A stretch of DNA of 64,000 nt from NCBI RefSeq assembly GCF_029277305.1, contig NZ_CP119526.1. One strand, given 5' to 3'. A program made the position numbers and the translations under genes. The stretch's first letter is position 1. Each line of letters starts with the position of its first letter. Below the pieces are notes generated by a model. That model did no database searches, was not told the DNA's origin, and saw only the letters and a program-made list of their open reading frames with translations. The DNA is from Guptibacillus hwajinpoensis. Lineage in GTDB: Bacteria > Bacillota > Bacilli > Bacillales > Guptibacillaceae. Positions 34,031 through 42,266 of the stretch are shown here, piece by piece.

Positions 34031-34835
34031 CCGCCCCTACCCCTTCGCCAACCGTCTGACTTGCTTTTACATCCTCGAGATTACGCTCTTTACTTGGCAG
34101 ATATACGAGTAGCTTGTCTTCAACCATTCGCGGAGATGCACCTGACTGTACGGCAAGAAGGCCTTCAAGCATAATCATTTTGATTCGTGCCTCAGCACTT
34201 GATTTACGCTTCAACTTATTCGCAAAAGGGTGCCAGAGAACGTATCCTGTGAAAATTCCAAATAGAGTTGCGATAAACGCAGCCGCAATTGATTTCCCTA
34301 GCAATTCCATATCACCAAGATGACTTAGTGCTGCAACAAGACCAACAACAGCTCCGAGCACGCCAAGCGTGGGCGCATACGTACCGGCCTGCGTAAAAAT
34401 GCCTGCTGCTGCCTTATGACGGTCTTTCATTGCTTCAATATCTTCTACAAGAATTTCCTCAATCACTTCATGAGAATGGCCATCGATCACCATTTGAAAT
34501 CCACCTTTTAGAAAGGGATCATCAATCTTCTCAAGGCTGTTTTCTAGTGAAAGCAATCCTTCTCGACGAGCAACCGTTGCCCAGTCACGAAACATTGGAA
34601 TCAATTCTTTTTCCGTTATAATCTTTTGATTCGTGAAAAGAATTTTCAACAAAACCGGAAATTTCTTTATTTCATTGAACGGAAAGGCTATCAATAGTGC
34701 CGCTGCTGTCCCTACGAAAATAATAACAAGGGCAGCTGGATTTAGGAGTGCGGCCGGATTTGCTCCCTTTAGAACTAATCCGCCAATGAGGACGAAGAAG
34801 CCAAGCAGTACGCCAAACAGAGATGTTTTTTCCAT
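34023..34835 (-). CDS. motA: MotA stator protein
   Basis: A 270-residue stator with four transmembrane helices. MEKTSLFGVLLGFFVLIGG starts the protein, and ARREGLLSLENSLEKIDDPF in the cytoplasmic loop is the FliG-interacting region. GTYAPTLGVLGAVVGLVAAL and FGIFTGYVLWHPFANKLK are strongly conserved. The length equals B. subtilis MotA. ATG 34835 is preferred to GTG 34844 because AGAGGGTG lies correctly upstream. Confidence 0.96.
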   Translation of the reverse strand: MEKTSLFGVLLGFFVLIGGLVLKGANPAALLNPAALVIIFVGTAAALLIAFPFNEIKKFPVLLKILFTNQKIITEKELIPMFRDWATVARREGLLSLENSLEKIDDPFLKGGFQMVIDGHSHEVIEEILVEDIEAMKDRHKAAAGIFTQAGTYAPTLGVLGAVVGLVAALSHLGDMELLGKSIAAAFIATLFGIFTGYVLWHPFANKLKRKSSAEARIKMIMLEGLLAVQSGASPRMVEDKLLVYLPSKERNLEDVKASQTVGEGVGADA

Positions 34836-34859
34836 TGCATTCACCCTCTTTGTTTCCCT

Positions 34860-35231
34860 TTATTTCATCTGTTCCATCGCTGTTTTCCACGTATTTCGAA
34901 ATTCCTCAGCTAACTCTTCTACTTCTTTCAGCTTGCTAGCATCATTTGTGATATTCGCTGAAACTAACTGTGAAATCATATATTCATAAAGTGAGTCCAT
35001 CGACTCGGAAAGTGCAATATCCATGTTTAATGAGCTTCGAAGCTCCTGTAAAATGTTCTGAGCCTTAATGATGTTTGTGTTCTTCGCTTCGATGTTCTTC
35101 TTCTCCATCGCTATAGCTGAGAGACGAATAAATTTAATGCATCCGTTATAAAGCATTAAAGTTAATTCCTGTGGTGAAGACGTTGTGACTGCATTTTGCT
35201 GGTACGTTTGGTAAGGGTTTTTCATTGCCAT
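34860..35231 (-). CDS. fliS: FliS flagellin chaperone
   Basis: A 123-residue chaperone that binds the flagellin C-terminus and, in Bacillus, FliW. The motifs NPYQTYQQNAVTTSSPQELT and LMLYNGCIKFI are diagnostic. It lies directly downstream of fliD and fliT. Confidence 0.95.
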   Translation of the reverse strand: MAMKNPYQTYQQNAVTTSSPQELTLMLYNGCIKFIRLSAIAMEKKNIEAKNTNIIKAQNILQELRSSLNMDIALSESMDSLYEYMISQLVSANITNDASKLKEVEELAEEFRNTWKTAMEQMK

Positions 35232-35243
35232 CTTACGTGCCTC

Positions 35244-35624
35244 CTATTTTCGCTGATCGAAAAATGCGCCGTCTGTGTACGAGTGTGCTTTATACTTACC
35301 TGCCGCTGATTTCCCTTGCTGAAGTCGTCTCATTTGATCTGAAAATGCCGCATATAGCTCGGAAAGCTTTGGTTGAATTGTCTCTTCAAGTCCACTCAAC
35401 TGCTCAAGCAAATGCTGCTCATCCGGTGACCAATCGTTTCCTTCCTCTTTCAACGCCTCATCTAGAAGCTTAATCGTCTCTTCCCGCCGACTAATAATAT
35501 GGTTTATGCCATCAAGGTCACTCTGCTCATTATCGTCCATAGAAGGCTTTAATCCTTCAAGCGATCTTGCGATTTGATTTGTAATCACGTGCATTTGATG
35601 CAGTGCATCGATTCTTTTCATCAT
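35244..35624 (-). CDS. fliT: FliT-like export chaperone
   Basis: A 126-residue helical protein with the FliT layout (DGINHIISRREETIKLLDEA, EETIQPKLSELYAAF). FliT is the FliD chaperone. The ATG at 35624 shares its A with the fliD TAA stop (TAATG), so translation is coupled. A second ATG follows at once. The low sequence conservation of the family means the call rests partly on position between fliD and fliS. Confidence 0.78.
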   Translation of the reverse strand: MMKRIDALHQMHVITNQIARSLEGLKPSMDDNEQSDLDGINHIISRREETIKLLDEALKEEGNDWSPDEQHLLEQLSGLEETIQPKLSELYAAFSDQMRRLQQGKSAAGKYKAHSYTDGAFFDQRK

Positions 35625-37102
35625 TACATCCCACCAAGTAAGTTTTGTTGTACCCATAAGCTTTGTTGATTCATTCTGTCCATCGCTGTCTCAAGTGCTC
35701 CAAACTGCTTCCAATAGCGATTTTCCACCGTTTCAAGCTTGCCTTCCCATGTTCTCATCTGCTCATCTAAATTCTTTAATCGCGTTGAAAGGAAACTGCT
35801 ATCAATGAGCGACCCTGGCGTACCCGCTTTTTTGCCAAGCTGATCAATGCCTTGGTTCACGCTATCGTATAATCTGTCACCAATTCCATTGCTTCCACTA
35901 GTAAAAAGATTTATCACTTCATCAGGCTTCTCTTCAAGCGCGCTTTTTAGCTTCGCTTCATCAATGAAAAGCTTACCGCCATCCTGATAACTCCCTGTAT
36001 TAATCCCAATTTGCGAGAGCATCGAGAGTTCCCCAGCCGGAATGCCTTCTACAGGAGACATCCAGGCATTTCGCAAGCTGCTCGTAATTCCTCTTACAGT
36101 TGAATCACTTTGCAACAAACCGCTTCTCGCCTTTTCTTCCCAGAGCTCTATTTCCTTCTCAGTTAAGTCTTCTCTCTGCGCATCCGTCAGTGGAGGGAAG
36201 TCACGATTTCGTTTCTCTGTCAGCAACCCTTTCGTTTTATCAACAAACTCGTTGTATTTCTCAACGAACGACTTCACCATGTCGAACGGGGCCTGAGTGT
36301 CACTTTGAATAGAAATAATCGACGTTCCTTTTTGGACAAGATCGATCTTCAAGTTATTAATAGTCGTCGCATTCGTTTTCAGGTTCTCAACGACAATGCC
36401 ATCAAATGAAACTGACCCATATGTACCCGTTGCAGTGGCGTTCGTTGCTCCCCCTAAAAGCCTTTGGGCAACGGTATTATCGCTAAACGATGAAAGAGTT
36501 AACGACTCATCTCCACCCATGGCTTTGGTTGAAATGAAAAACCGTGAAGTCGTGTTGTCGAAATTCGCTCTCATTCCGAGCGTTTCACCTGTCGCATCAT
36601 CTTTCGCACCGGCGATTTTCTCAGCTAGACTTTTAAATGTATCGGCAGCTGTTATCGTAACGGTTGCCGTTTGTCCTTTTGCATTCGTAAGTTCAAAGGT
36701 TGTGTCGTTATCCGCTGCGTGAAGAACCTTGTCAGTCGCTTTCGCATTCGTCCCTGCTTCATTCTGAATCGCTGCAGCAGAAACGTATTTTGCACTTTCG
36801 GCAAGCTGATTCACCGTAACCTTGTACGAACCAGGCACAGATGAAGACGTTGACGTCGCTTTAACTGTGTCAGCATTCGAAGACACCGCTTTGTAGGCGT
36901 TATACCCTGACTGCAGTCGCATCGATGATGCTGCAGTTCGCATCTCAGACATCATGGTGTTCAGCTCTCGATACGATTCCTTCTGCCATTCAACCACTTG
37001 CTTTTGTTGAGACAATTTATCGAGCGGGACCCGCTCTGCCGTCATGAGATCTTTTACCATCTGATCAATATCCATCCCCGTCGCTAACCCGGAAATTCTC
37101 AT
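35624..37102 (-). CDS. fliD: FliD filament cap protein
   Basis: A 492-residue cap protein that folds and inserts flagellin at the filament tip. The N-terminus is MRISGLATGMDIDQMVKDLM with AERVPLDKLSQQKQVVEWQ. The C-terminal FliD domain ends YWKQFGALETAMDRMNQQSL. ATG 37102 is chosen because GGAGGAG is six bases upstream. A sigma-D promoter precedes it. Confidence 0.95.
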   Translation of the reverse strand: MRISGLATGMDIDQMVKDLMTAERVPLDKLSQQKQVVEWQKESYRELNTMMSEMRTAASSMRLQSGYNAYKAVSSNADTVKATSTSSSVPGSYKVTVNQLAESAKYVSAAAIQNEAGTNAKATDKVLHAADNDTTFELTNAKGQTATVTITAADTFKSLAEKIAGAKDDATGETLGMRANFDNTTSRFFISTKAMGGDESLTLSSFSDNTVAQRLLGGATNATATGTYGSVSFDGIVVENLKTNATTINNLKIDLVQKGTSIISIQSDTQAPFDMVKSFVEKYNEFVDKTKGLLTEKRNRDFPPLTDAQREDLTEKEIELWEEKARSGLLQSDSTVRGITSSLRNAWMSPVEGIPAGELSMLSQIGINTGSYQDGGKLFIDEAKLKSALEEKPDEVINLFTSGSNGIGDRLYDSVNQGIDQLGKKAGTPGSLIDSSFLSTRLKNLDEQMRTWEGKLETVENRYWKQFGALETAMDRMNQQSLWVQQNLLGGM

Positions 37103-37135
37103 GAACATCTCCTCCGTTCGTTCCTCTTATACATA

Positions 37136-37162
37136 CTATCGGCATAGAAAGGAAAGAGTTTA
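37136..37162 (-). promoter_or_regulatory. Sigma-D promoter of fliD-fliT-fliS-motA-motB-fliL
   Basis: Minus strand: TAAA, exactly 15 nt, GCCGATAG. This matches TAAA-N15-GCCGATAT except the last base. It lies 35 nt upstream of fliD. Confidence 0.85.
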
Positions 37163-37179
37163 AGGTGTAAAAAGTCCTA

Positions 37180-37204
37180 AAAAAAGAACTCTCAGATTGA
37201 GAGT
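37180..37204 (-). terminator. Terminator after flaG
   Basis: Minus strand: ACTCTCA / TGAGAGT stem, then TCTTTTTTT. It separates yjfB-like/flaG from the fliD operon. Confidence 0.82.
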
Positions 37205-37213
37205 CTAAAAACG

Positions 37214-37555
37214 TCATATTTTCCGATCGACCATAAACCCAAGCAGCTCAGCCGTCGCCGCATACCGATCAAGAAATTTCTTCGAAGGAATCTCCTTCAC
37301 CACTTCTTCTGTCGTCGTATCAATAATTTGAACATAAAACTCATTTAACTTGTCGTGTAGCTGAAACTTGATGCTCGTGTTGGTTGGTTGGATGAAGTCG
37401 TTCAATTCATTCACTTTATTGATGACCGCTTCTTTTGAGAATTCTTCTTGATGTAAATCGATTTGCTCTAGTAGTTCTTGCTTAATCTGATGATCCTTTT
37501 GCTGCGCTTTTGGTGGTATGCCAGAAGCCATTTGTGGCACGTTTGAAATTTCCAT
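37214..37555 (-). CDS. flaG: FlaG family protein
   Basis: A 113-residue FlaG (YvyC) protein. The conserved half is ELNDFIQPTNTSIKFQLHDK, EFYVQIIDTTTEEVVKEIPS, then FLDRYAAT. FlaG affects filament length in other bacteria. It lies upstream of fliD, as in B. subtilis. Confidence 0.93.
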   Translation of the reverse strand: MEISNVPQMASGIPPKAQQKDHQIKQELLEQIDLHQEEFSKEAVINKVNELNDFIQPTNTSIKFQLHDKLNEFYVQIIDTTTEEVVKEIPSKKFLDRYAATAELLGFMVDRKI

Positions 37556-37590
37556 TGTTTTCGCTCCCTGTCAACGGAGTACAATGGGTT

Positions 37591-37767
37591 CTATCCTTTG
37601 ATGTTCACATGACTCCCAAGATGAGGCTGAACCGATTGCTCCAACATTTTCACAAATTGATTCGAGTTATCCTGCGCTTGATTCATTGCTGTTTTTGTTA
37701 GCGAAACGTTCACCTGTTGCTGAACCTTCGCTTGGTTTAACACCATTGAAAGTGCTGCAATATCCAA
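37591..37767 (-). CDS. YjfB-like putative motility protein
   Basis: A 58-residue protein read from TTG at 37767 as MDIAALSMVLNQAKVQQQVN, followed by SLTKTAMNQAQ. This is the pattern of the YjfB family (small, sigma-D-dependent in B. subtilis, function unknown). AAAGGAG lies 11 bases upstream of the TTG. A GTG four codons earlier abuts the Shine-Dalgarno and is unlikely. It probably forms a unit with flaG 35 nt downstream. A TATAAT box precedes it on the minus strand near 37801. Confidence 0.78.
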   Translation of the reverse strand: MDIAALSMVLNQAKVQQQVNVSLTKTAMNQAQDNSNQFVKMLEQSVQPHLGSHVNIKG

Positions 37768-37804
37768 AACACATTTCACTCCTTTATAGAAATGCTCTAA
37801 TTAT

Positions 37805-38035
37805 AAGGCTCTTTTTGTAGGTTCTTTTGCTATAAAGCGGTTGATTTGCGCTCCAGGATGCTCGCTTTCCGCGTGGCGGGCGCTGAGCTCCTCGGCGCGC
37901 AAGAACATCGCGCCTGCGGGGTCTCACCTGTCCCGCTGGTCCCGCAGGAGTCGAGCATCCTTCCGCTTCAATCAGCTAAGTGTGGTTCACTTCTGCAAAA
38001 TCTTTTAAAAAAGCAACCATTTTCTAGAAAAGAAT
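37805..38035. repeat. Nested inverted-repeat element, copy A (full)
   Basis: This fills most of the 314 bases between the YjfB-like gene and flagellin. It has an AT-rich outer part (AAGGCTCTTTTTGTAGG) and a GC-rich core. The core contains CTCCAGGATGCTCGCTTTCC, then CTGCGGGGTCTCACCTGTCC, and then GAGCATCCTTCCGCTTCAAT. GGATGCTCG and CGAGCATCC pair. No ORF is supported inside. Seven copies occur in this window. Confidence 0.85.
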
Positions 38036-38045
38036 CAATTATAAA

Positions 38046-38077
38046 GAAAGACCTTAGAAGAAGATCTAAGGTCTTTC
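38046..38077 (-). terminator. Terminator of the flagellin gene
   Basis: A 13-bp perfect stem GAAAGACCTTAGA / TCTAAGGTCTTTC with a six-base loop, 17 nt after the flagellin stop. The T run behind it is weak. Confidence 0.8.
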
Positions 38078-38093
38078 AAAGTAGTATTAAAGA

Positions 38094-39362
38094 TTAACGA
38101 AGAAGTTGAAGTACTTGCTGTGGAGCCTGGTTAGCTTGTGCAAGCATAGCCTGAGCTGCCTGAGCTTTGATGTTTTCCTTCGTCATGTTCATCATTTCTT
38201 TCGCCATATCAACGTCGCGAATACGAGATTCTGCAGCAGTTAGGTTTTCGGAAGATGTGTTTAGGTTGTTGATAGTGTGTTCAAGACGGTTTTGAATAGC
38301 CCCTTGTTTAGATCTTTCATCAGAAACCTTTTTTAATGCAGCATCAATTACAGTTATTGCTGCAGAAGCTTTGTCGGAAGTGCCTATATCTAAAGCACGT
38401 TCAGTAGTTGTGCCAGAAGTTCCATCTGTAACTGTAGTAGTAGAAGTCCAAGCTGCATTTAAAACGTTATTTCCATCAGAATCCTTTAGAGCGTCTCCAC
38501 CGTCATCACTACTAACACCTAGTGCTTCAGCTCTCATATCAGACAAATCTACTTCAAATGTTTGACCTCCATTAGCTCCAATTTGAAGGGAAAGGGCACC
38601 ATCTGTTGCAGAAACACCATTTGTTGTTTCGTCGACAGAAGCTTTTCCTGTTCCTTTAATTGTAACAGCAGCGTCTTCATTCGAAGCAACCTTTTGTGTC
38701 AAAATTATCTTATCTGTTCCAGTTGTAACAGTGTACTTATCATTAAGGGCACTACTTTCAATGGCTGTTTTTAGTGAAGCCATATCTGCTGCTTTAAACT
38801 CCCCATCCTTAGAATCGGGAGTACCTGTTGCAGCTATTGCTGTAAACTTAACACCATCAATGTTTAGAGTATCAGTATCAACTGTAGCAGCTGTGAATGA
38901 TATTTCAAAAACTCCAGCAGTTCCTGTAGTTCCAGGTCCACCACTGTCTCCATTAACTAATTTACGAGAATTGAATTCAGTAGTATTACCAATTCTATTC
39001 ATTTCTGACGTCAATTGGTTAACTTCCTCTTGAATAGCTGTACGATCTTTTCCTGTCAAAGTGTCATTAGATGCCTGAACTGCTAATTCGCGCATACGCT
39101 GAAGCATACTTTGCGTTTCACCTAATGCTCCCTCAGCTGTTTGAATTAATGAAACTCCATCTTGAGCATTACGACTAGCTTGATCTAACCCACGAATTTG
39201 ACCTCTCATTTTTTCTGAAATTGCTAATCCAGCTGCATCATCTCCTGCTTTGTTAATACGAAGTCCAGAAGACAACTTCTCCATCGAACCACTAGCTGCA
39301 CTTTGGTTCACATTCATCTGACGGTACGTGTTCATTGCTGAAATATTGTGATTAATAATCAT
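38094..39362 (-). CDS. hag: Flagellin (Hag/FliC)
   Basis: A 422-residue flagellin. The conserved D0/D1 N-terminus is MIINHNISAMNTYRQMNVNQ and LSSGLRINKAGDDAAGLAIS. The D1/D0 C-terminus is LTAAESRIRDVDMAKEMMNM and ends NQAPQQVLQLLR. The variable centre (about residues 145-330) is Thr/Ala/Asp-rich and makes it about 118 residues longer than B. subtilis Hag (304). The start at 39362 follows ACGGAGGT at nine bases. It has its own sigma-D promoter, a CsrA-type leader and a terminator, so it is probably monocistronic. Confidence 0.97.
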   Translation of the reverse strand: MIINHNISAMNTYRQMNVNQSAASGSMEKLSSGLRINKAGDDAAGLAISEKMRGQIRGLDQASRNAQDGVSLIQTAEGALGETQSMLQRMRELAVQASNDTLTGKDRTAIQEEVNQLTSEMNRIGNTTEFNSRKLVNGDSGGPGTTGTAGVFEISFTAATVDTDTLNIDGVKFTAIAATGTPDSKDGEFKAADMASLKTAIESSALNDKYTVTTGTDKIILTQKVASNEDAAVTIKGTGKASVDETTNGVSATDGALSLQIGANGGQTFEVDLSDMRAEALGVSSDDGGDALKDSDGNNVLNAAWTSTTTVTDGTSGTTTERALDIGTSDKASAAITVIDAALKKVSDERSKQGAIQNRLEHTINNLNTSSENLTAAESRIRDVDMAKEMMNMTKENIKAQAAQAMLAQANQAPQQVLQLLR

Positions 39363-39371
39363 TCTTAATCT

Positions 39372-39431
39372 ACCTCCGTGTAATGTTTTATCAAGAAAAT
39401 CCACATCCGTTTGGACTTCCTAACACTCCTA
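39372..39431 (-). promoter_or_regulatory. hag 5' leader with CsrA-type GGA sites
   Basis: The leader RNA contains several GGA motifs. One lies in the loop of a hairpin (arms AAGTCCA and TGGATTT, plus 39397-39418; loop AACGGATG). Another overlaps the Shine-Dalgarno (CACGGAGGT, plus 39372-39380). This is the two-site arrangement by which CsrA represses hag translation in B. subtilis. The fliW-csrA pair lies just upstream of the promoter. Confidence 0.65.
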
Positions 39432-39458
39432 TTATCGGCAGGTGATTTTAAACGTTTA
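39432..39458 (-). promoter_or_regulatory. Sigma-D promoter of hag
   Basis: Minus strand: TAAA, exactly 15 nt, GCCGATAA, one base from the consensus TAAA-N15-GCCGATAT. Confidence 0.9.
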
Positions 39459-39566
39459 ATAGTTTTTTAAAAAATAATCAGAAAAATTTAAAACTCATCT
39501 ATTCCCTACTATAAACCTTAGTGTTCCTATAATTTACGTAATCAAGATAGCAAAAAACTCAAACAA

Positions 39567-39602
39567 AAAAGAACCGCACCCTAACGTGAAAACGGTTCTT
39601 TT
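39567..39602 (-). terminator. Terminator of fliW-csrA
   Basis: AAAAGAACCG / CGGTTCTTTT arms around a 16-base loop. On the minus strand a T run follows. It lies about 175 nt after csrA, beyond a repeat element. Confidence 0.7.
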
Positions 39603-39636
39603 ACCAAATTCCTTATTAAAATGTTCTTTCTTTAAT

Positions 39637-39745
39637 ATAGCCACATTTAGCAAATTGGAGCGTAAGCGACGAGGAGGCTCACCGCCCGCCCCGCGGAAAG
39701 CGAGCATCCTGAAGCGGAAATTAACCCACTCTTATAGATAGAGCT
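39637..39745. repeat. Nested inverted-repeat element, copy B (deleted, inverted)
   Basis: Core strings CACCGCCCGCCCCGCGGAAA and GCGAGCATCCTGAAGCGGAA are the reverse complement of the left half of copies A and D. The right half is missing. Confidence 0.8.
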
Positions 39746-39778
39746 TTTAACAGTAATATAATTTAATGTATGAGTTTT

Positions 39779-40012
39779 TTACGAACTCGTCCTCTTCTGA
39801 AACTCCTTCAAATCATCCAAACTAAACTCCTGCATCGCTGCAAGCTTATTCTCAGATTGAATTGCTTCATAAATCTCTTTCCGATGAATCGCAATATTCT
39901 TAGGAGCTTCAACGCCAATTTTTACGGTGTCGCCTTCAACGCTAATGATCTTCAATTCAATTTCATCATTAATGACAATTGATTCGCCTTTTTTCCGTCC
40001 AAGTACAAGCAT
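39779..40012 (-). CDS. csrA: CsrA carbon storage/translation regulator
   Basis: A 77-residue RNA-binding dimer. MLVLGRKKGESIVINDEIEL and VKIGVEAPKNIAIHRKEIYE are diagnostic. In B. subtilis CsrA represses hag translation and is sequestered by FliW. The ATG directly follows the fliW TAG, with GGAGGG just upstream, so the two are made together. Confidence 0.96.
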   Translation of the reverse strand: MLVLGRKKGESIVINDEIELKIISVEGDTVKIGVEAPKNIAIHRKEIYEAIQSENKLAAMQEFSLDDLKEFQKRTSS

Positions 40013-40462
40013 CTATTCACCCTCCTGCGCTGCCACTTGCTTCAGCAAAGGTTCTTTAATGCCATACTCCTGTTTCAGTACCATCTGTCTTCCGATTCTA
40101 GCAACTGTATTAAAAATAAGCGGTGCTTTTAAGTTCATCGTTGCATCTTGTAATGAGCCTTGAACTGTAAGGATTGAGAGAACAAGCGAGTGTTCTGGAT
40201 CTTTGAGCTCGAGCTGATCGAGGGTACCGTTGTCCAGATTCACCTCATAATTAGGATAGAAAGAAAATGGATCTGCGAGGAAGAAGCAGAGTCCTCTTTC
40301 TTCTGTTGATTGTAAAAAGTAAAAAGGAGACTCATCTTTGTCGTCGGCGGGTAAAAGAAAATATGTTTTAAAGTGCTCGAGGCCGGGGATGCCGTTTGCA
40401 AACGTCATGAGACGTTCTTCATGAACATCTATTTCTCCAAAGCGTGCAGTGTCTATTTTCAT
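40013..40462 (-). CDS. fliW: FliW flagellar assembly factor, CsrA antagonist
   Basis: A 149-residue protein. MKIDTARFGEIDVHEERLMT, FANGIPGLEHFKTYFLLP and ILTVQGSLQDATMNLKAPLI are family hallmarks. FliW binds either flagellin or CsrA and links flagellin pool size to hag translation. ATG 40462 with AAAGGAG six bases upstream is preferred over 40486. A TATAAT lies upstream on the minus strand near 40500. Confidence 0.95.
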   Translation of the reverse strand: MKIDTARFGEIDVHEERLMTFANGIPGLEHFKTYFLLPADDKDESPFYFLQSTEERGLCFFLADPFSFYPNYEVNLDNGTLDQLELKDPEHSLVLSILTVQGSLQDATMNLKAPLIFNTVARIGRQMVLKQEYGIKEPLLKQVAAQEGE

Positions 40463-40579
40463 AACGATCTCCTTTGTTGATTGCATTCTACCTTCATTAT
40501 AAGGGTTTTGGCTTCATTTTCCATGGTGAATTTGTTGTAATTTTGAAATTTCGGTAAAATGAAAGAAACGATTGAGTAG

Positions 40580-40720
40580 AATTATTGCGATAAAGCGGTT
40601 ATTTCCACTCCAGGATGCTCGCTTTCCGCGGGGCGGGCGGTGAGCATCCTTCCGTTCCAATCAGCTAATTAGGTTCTCTATCAAAAAAGCTGTTAACAAA
40701 AACCTTTTAGAAAAAACCAT
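40580..40720. repeat. Nested inverted-repeat element, copy C (internal deletion)
   Basis: The left half CTCCAGGATGCTCGCTTTCC then GCGGGGCGGGCGGTGAGCAT is joined directly to TCCTTCCGTTCCAATCAGCT, so the middle found in copies A and D is missing. It lies between fliW and pxpB. Confidence 0.82.
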
Positions 40721-40779
40721 TTAACATTCACAAGCTAATAGTAACGTACTCACTTATTTAATAGAAAGGAGCGCTTTTC

Positions 40780-41502
40780 ATGTCAATGACCTTTCATCCC
40801 CTCGGAGAAGCTGCCGTGAAGGTATCGTTTAATGAAGCCGTTTCTCCATCTCTGAACAAAATGATTAAAGCATTCTGTACGAATCTTTCATTTAAAGATC
40901 AAGGAATAATTGAATGGGTACCTGCTTATGATTCTGTTACCGTTTATTATGATCCTTGGGTTTATACGTATCAACAGCTAACAGAGTTGCTTAAGAAAAA
41001 AGCGCTTGAAACAGAGCAACAACAGAGTAACTCCAAAACCATTGTTACCGTTCCGACTCTTTATGGAGGCGAATACGGGCCTGATCTTACTACTCTAGCC
41101 AAATCGAAAAAGATGAATACTAATGACGTTATTTCACTACATACAAACGGCGACTACCTTGTGAACATGATTGGCTTTTTACCTGGCTTTCCTTATCTTA
41201 GCGGTCTTGACGAGCAAATCGCTATGCCACGTCTTAAGGAACCACGACAAACGGTGCCTCGAGGATCAGTTGGCATTGCAGGCAGTCAGACCGGCATCTA
41301 TCCGCTCGAATCACCTGGTGGTTGGAACTTGATTGGGCGTACACCACTTCGCCTTTATGATCTTGAAAAGGAAAACCCTTTTCTTCTAGAGCAAGGTGAC
41401 TATTTGCACTTTCGCTCTATTTCTGAAGAAGAATACAAACGGATTGAAGACGAAATCGAAAAAGGTACGTACAAGCCTGAGCGTAGGGAGGAAACGCTAT
41501 GA
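40780..41502 (+). CDS. pxpB: 5-oxoprolinase subunit PxpB (KipI family)
   Basis: A 240-residue subunit of the ATP-dependent 5-oxoprolinase PxpABC, which converts 5-oxoproline to glutamate. GFLPGFPYLSGLDEQIAMPR and PRGSVGIAGSQTGIYPLESP are the conserved AHS1 motifs. The ATG follows GAAAGGAG at eight bases. The stop overlaps the pxpA ATG by 4 nt. In B. subtilis the homologue KipI was first described as an inhibitor of KinA. Confidence 0.93.
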   Translation: MSMTFHPLGEAAVKVSFNEAVSPSLNKMIKAFCTNLSFKDQGIIEWVPAYDSVTVYYDPWVYTYQQLTELLKKKALETEQQQSNSKTIVTVPTLYGGEYGPDLTTLAKSKKMNTNDVISLHTNGDYLVNMIGFLPGFPYLSGLDEQIAMPRLKEPRQTVPRGSVGIAGSQTGIYPLESPGGWNLIGRTPLRLYDLEKENPFLLEQGDYLHFRSISEEEYKRIEDEIEKGTYKPERREETL

Positions 41503-42266
41503 CCTTTCATATTGATTTAAACAGCGATCTTGGGGAAAGCTTTGGAACGTATGTAATGGGACAGGATGAGCATGTGCTTGAGCTTGTTTCATCAGCAAAT
41601 GTGGCGTGTGGTTTTCATGCAGGAGATCCTCATATCATGAATAAAACGGTGAAATGGGCGAAGGAGCACCATGTTGGAATCGGTGCGCATCCTGGTTTTC
41701 CTGACTTAATGGGATTTGGACGCCGAAATCTTAACGTGACACCTGAAGAGGCGTACACGCTCGTTCTTTATCAAATCGGAGCACTGCACGGGTTCTGCAG
41801 TGCACACGATGTGCGTCTTCAACACGTTAAGCCGCACGGAGCGCTTTACAATATGGCTTCGAAAGATCCTGAACTTGCGAATGCGATCGCGCAGGCGGTG
41901 AAGGATTTTGATCCCGAGTTAATTCTGTTTGGACTCGCGAACTCTGAACTGATTCGCGCTGCACAGGACGCTGCGCTTCCTTATGCATCAGAAGTATTTG
42001 CCGACCGCACGTATCAGCCTGATGGCACCCTAACGCCTCGTGTTGAAAAGAATGCGATGATTCGTGATGAACAAACGGCGATCGATCAGGTGATTACGAT
42101 GGTGAAGGAAAGCAAAGTAACTGCTGTTGATGGATCGATTATTGATATTGAGGCAGACACGGTTTGCGTGCACGGTGACGAGCCGTCTGCCCTCGCGTTT
42201 ATTAAGGCACTGCGGAAAAGGTTCGATGAAGAAAACATCGTCATAGAAAGGATCGGTAACCTGTGA
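41499..42266 (+). CDS. pxpA: 5-oxoprolinase subunit PxpA (LamB/YcsF family)
   Basis: A 255-residue subunit with the YcsF signature DLNSDLGESFGTYVMGQDEH, VACGFHAGDPHIM, and VKPHGALYNMASKDPELA. It acts with PxpB and PxpC. It is coupled to both neighbours by 4-nt overlaps. Confidence 0.95.
   Translation: MTFHIDLNSDLGESFGTYVMGQDEHVLELVSSANVACGFHAGDPHIMNKTVKWAKEHHVGIGAHPGFPDLMGFGRRNLNVTPEEAYTLVLYQIGALHGFCSAHDVRLQHVKPHGALYNMASKDPELANAIAQAVKDFDPELILFGLANSELIRAAQDAALPYASEVFADRTYQPDGTLTPRVEKNAMIRDEQTAIDQVITMVKESKVTAVDGSIIDIEADTVCVHGDEPSALAFIKALRKRFDEENIVIERIGNL

Noticed and set aside
37861..37950. Short GC-rich ORF inside repeat copy A
   Set aside because: The reading frame is produced by the repeat core, is not conserved between copies, and has no ribosome-binding site.
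5869..40462. Prophage or recently acquired island
   Set aside because: No integrase, attachment repeats or tRNA gene were seen at either edge, and codon style looks like the neighbours by eye. A composition test could still change this.
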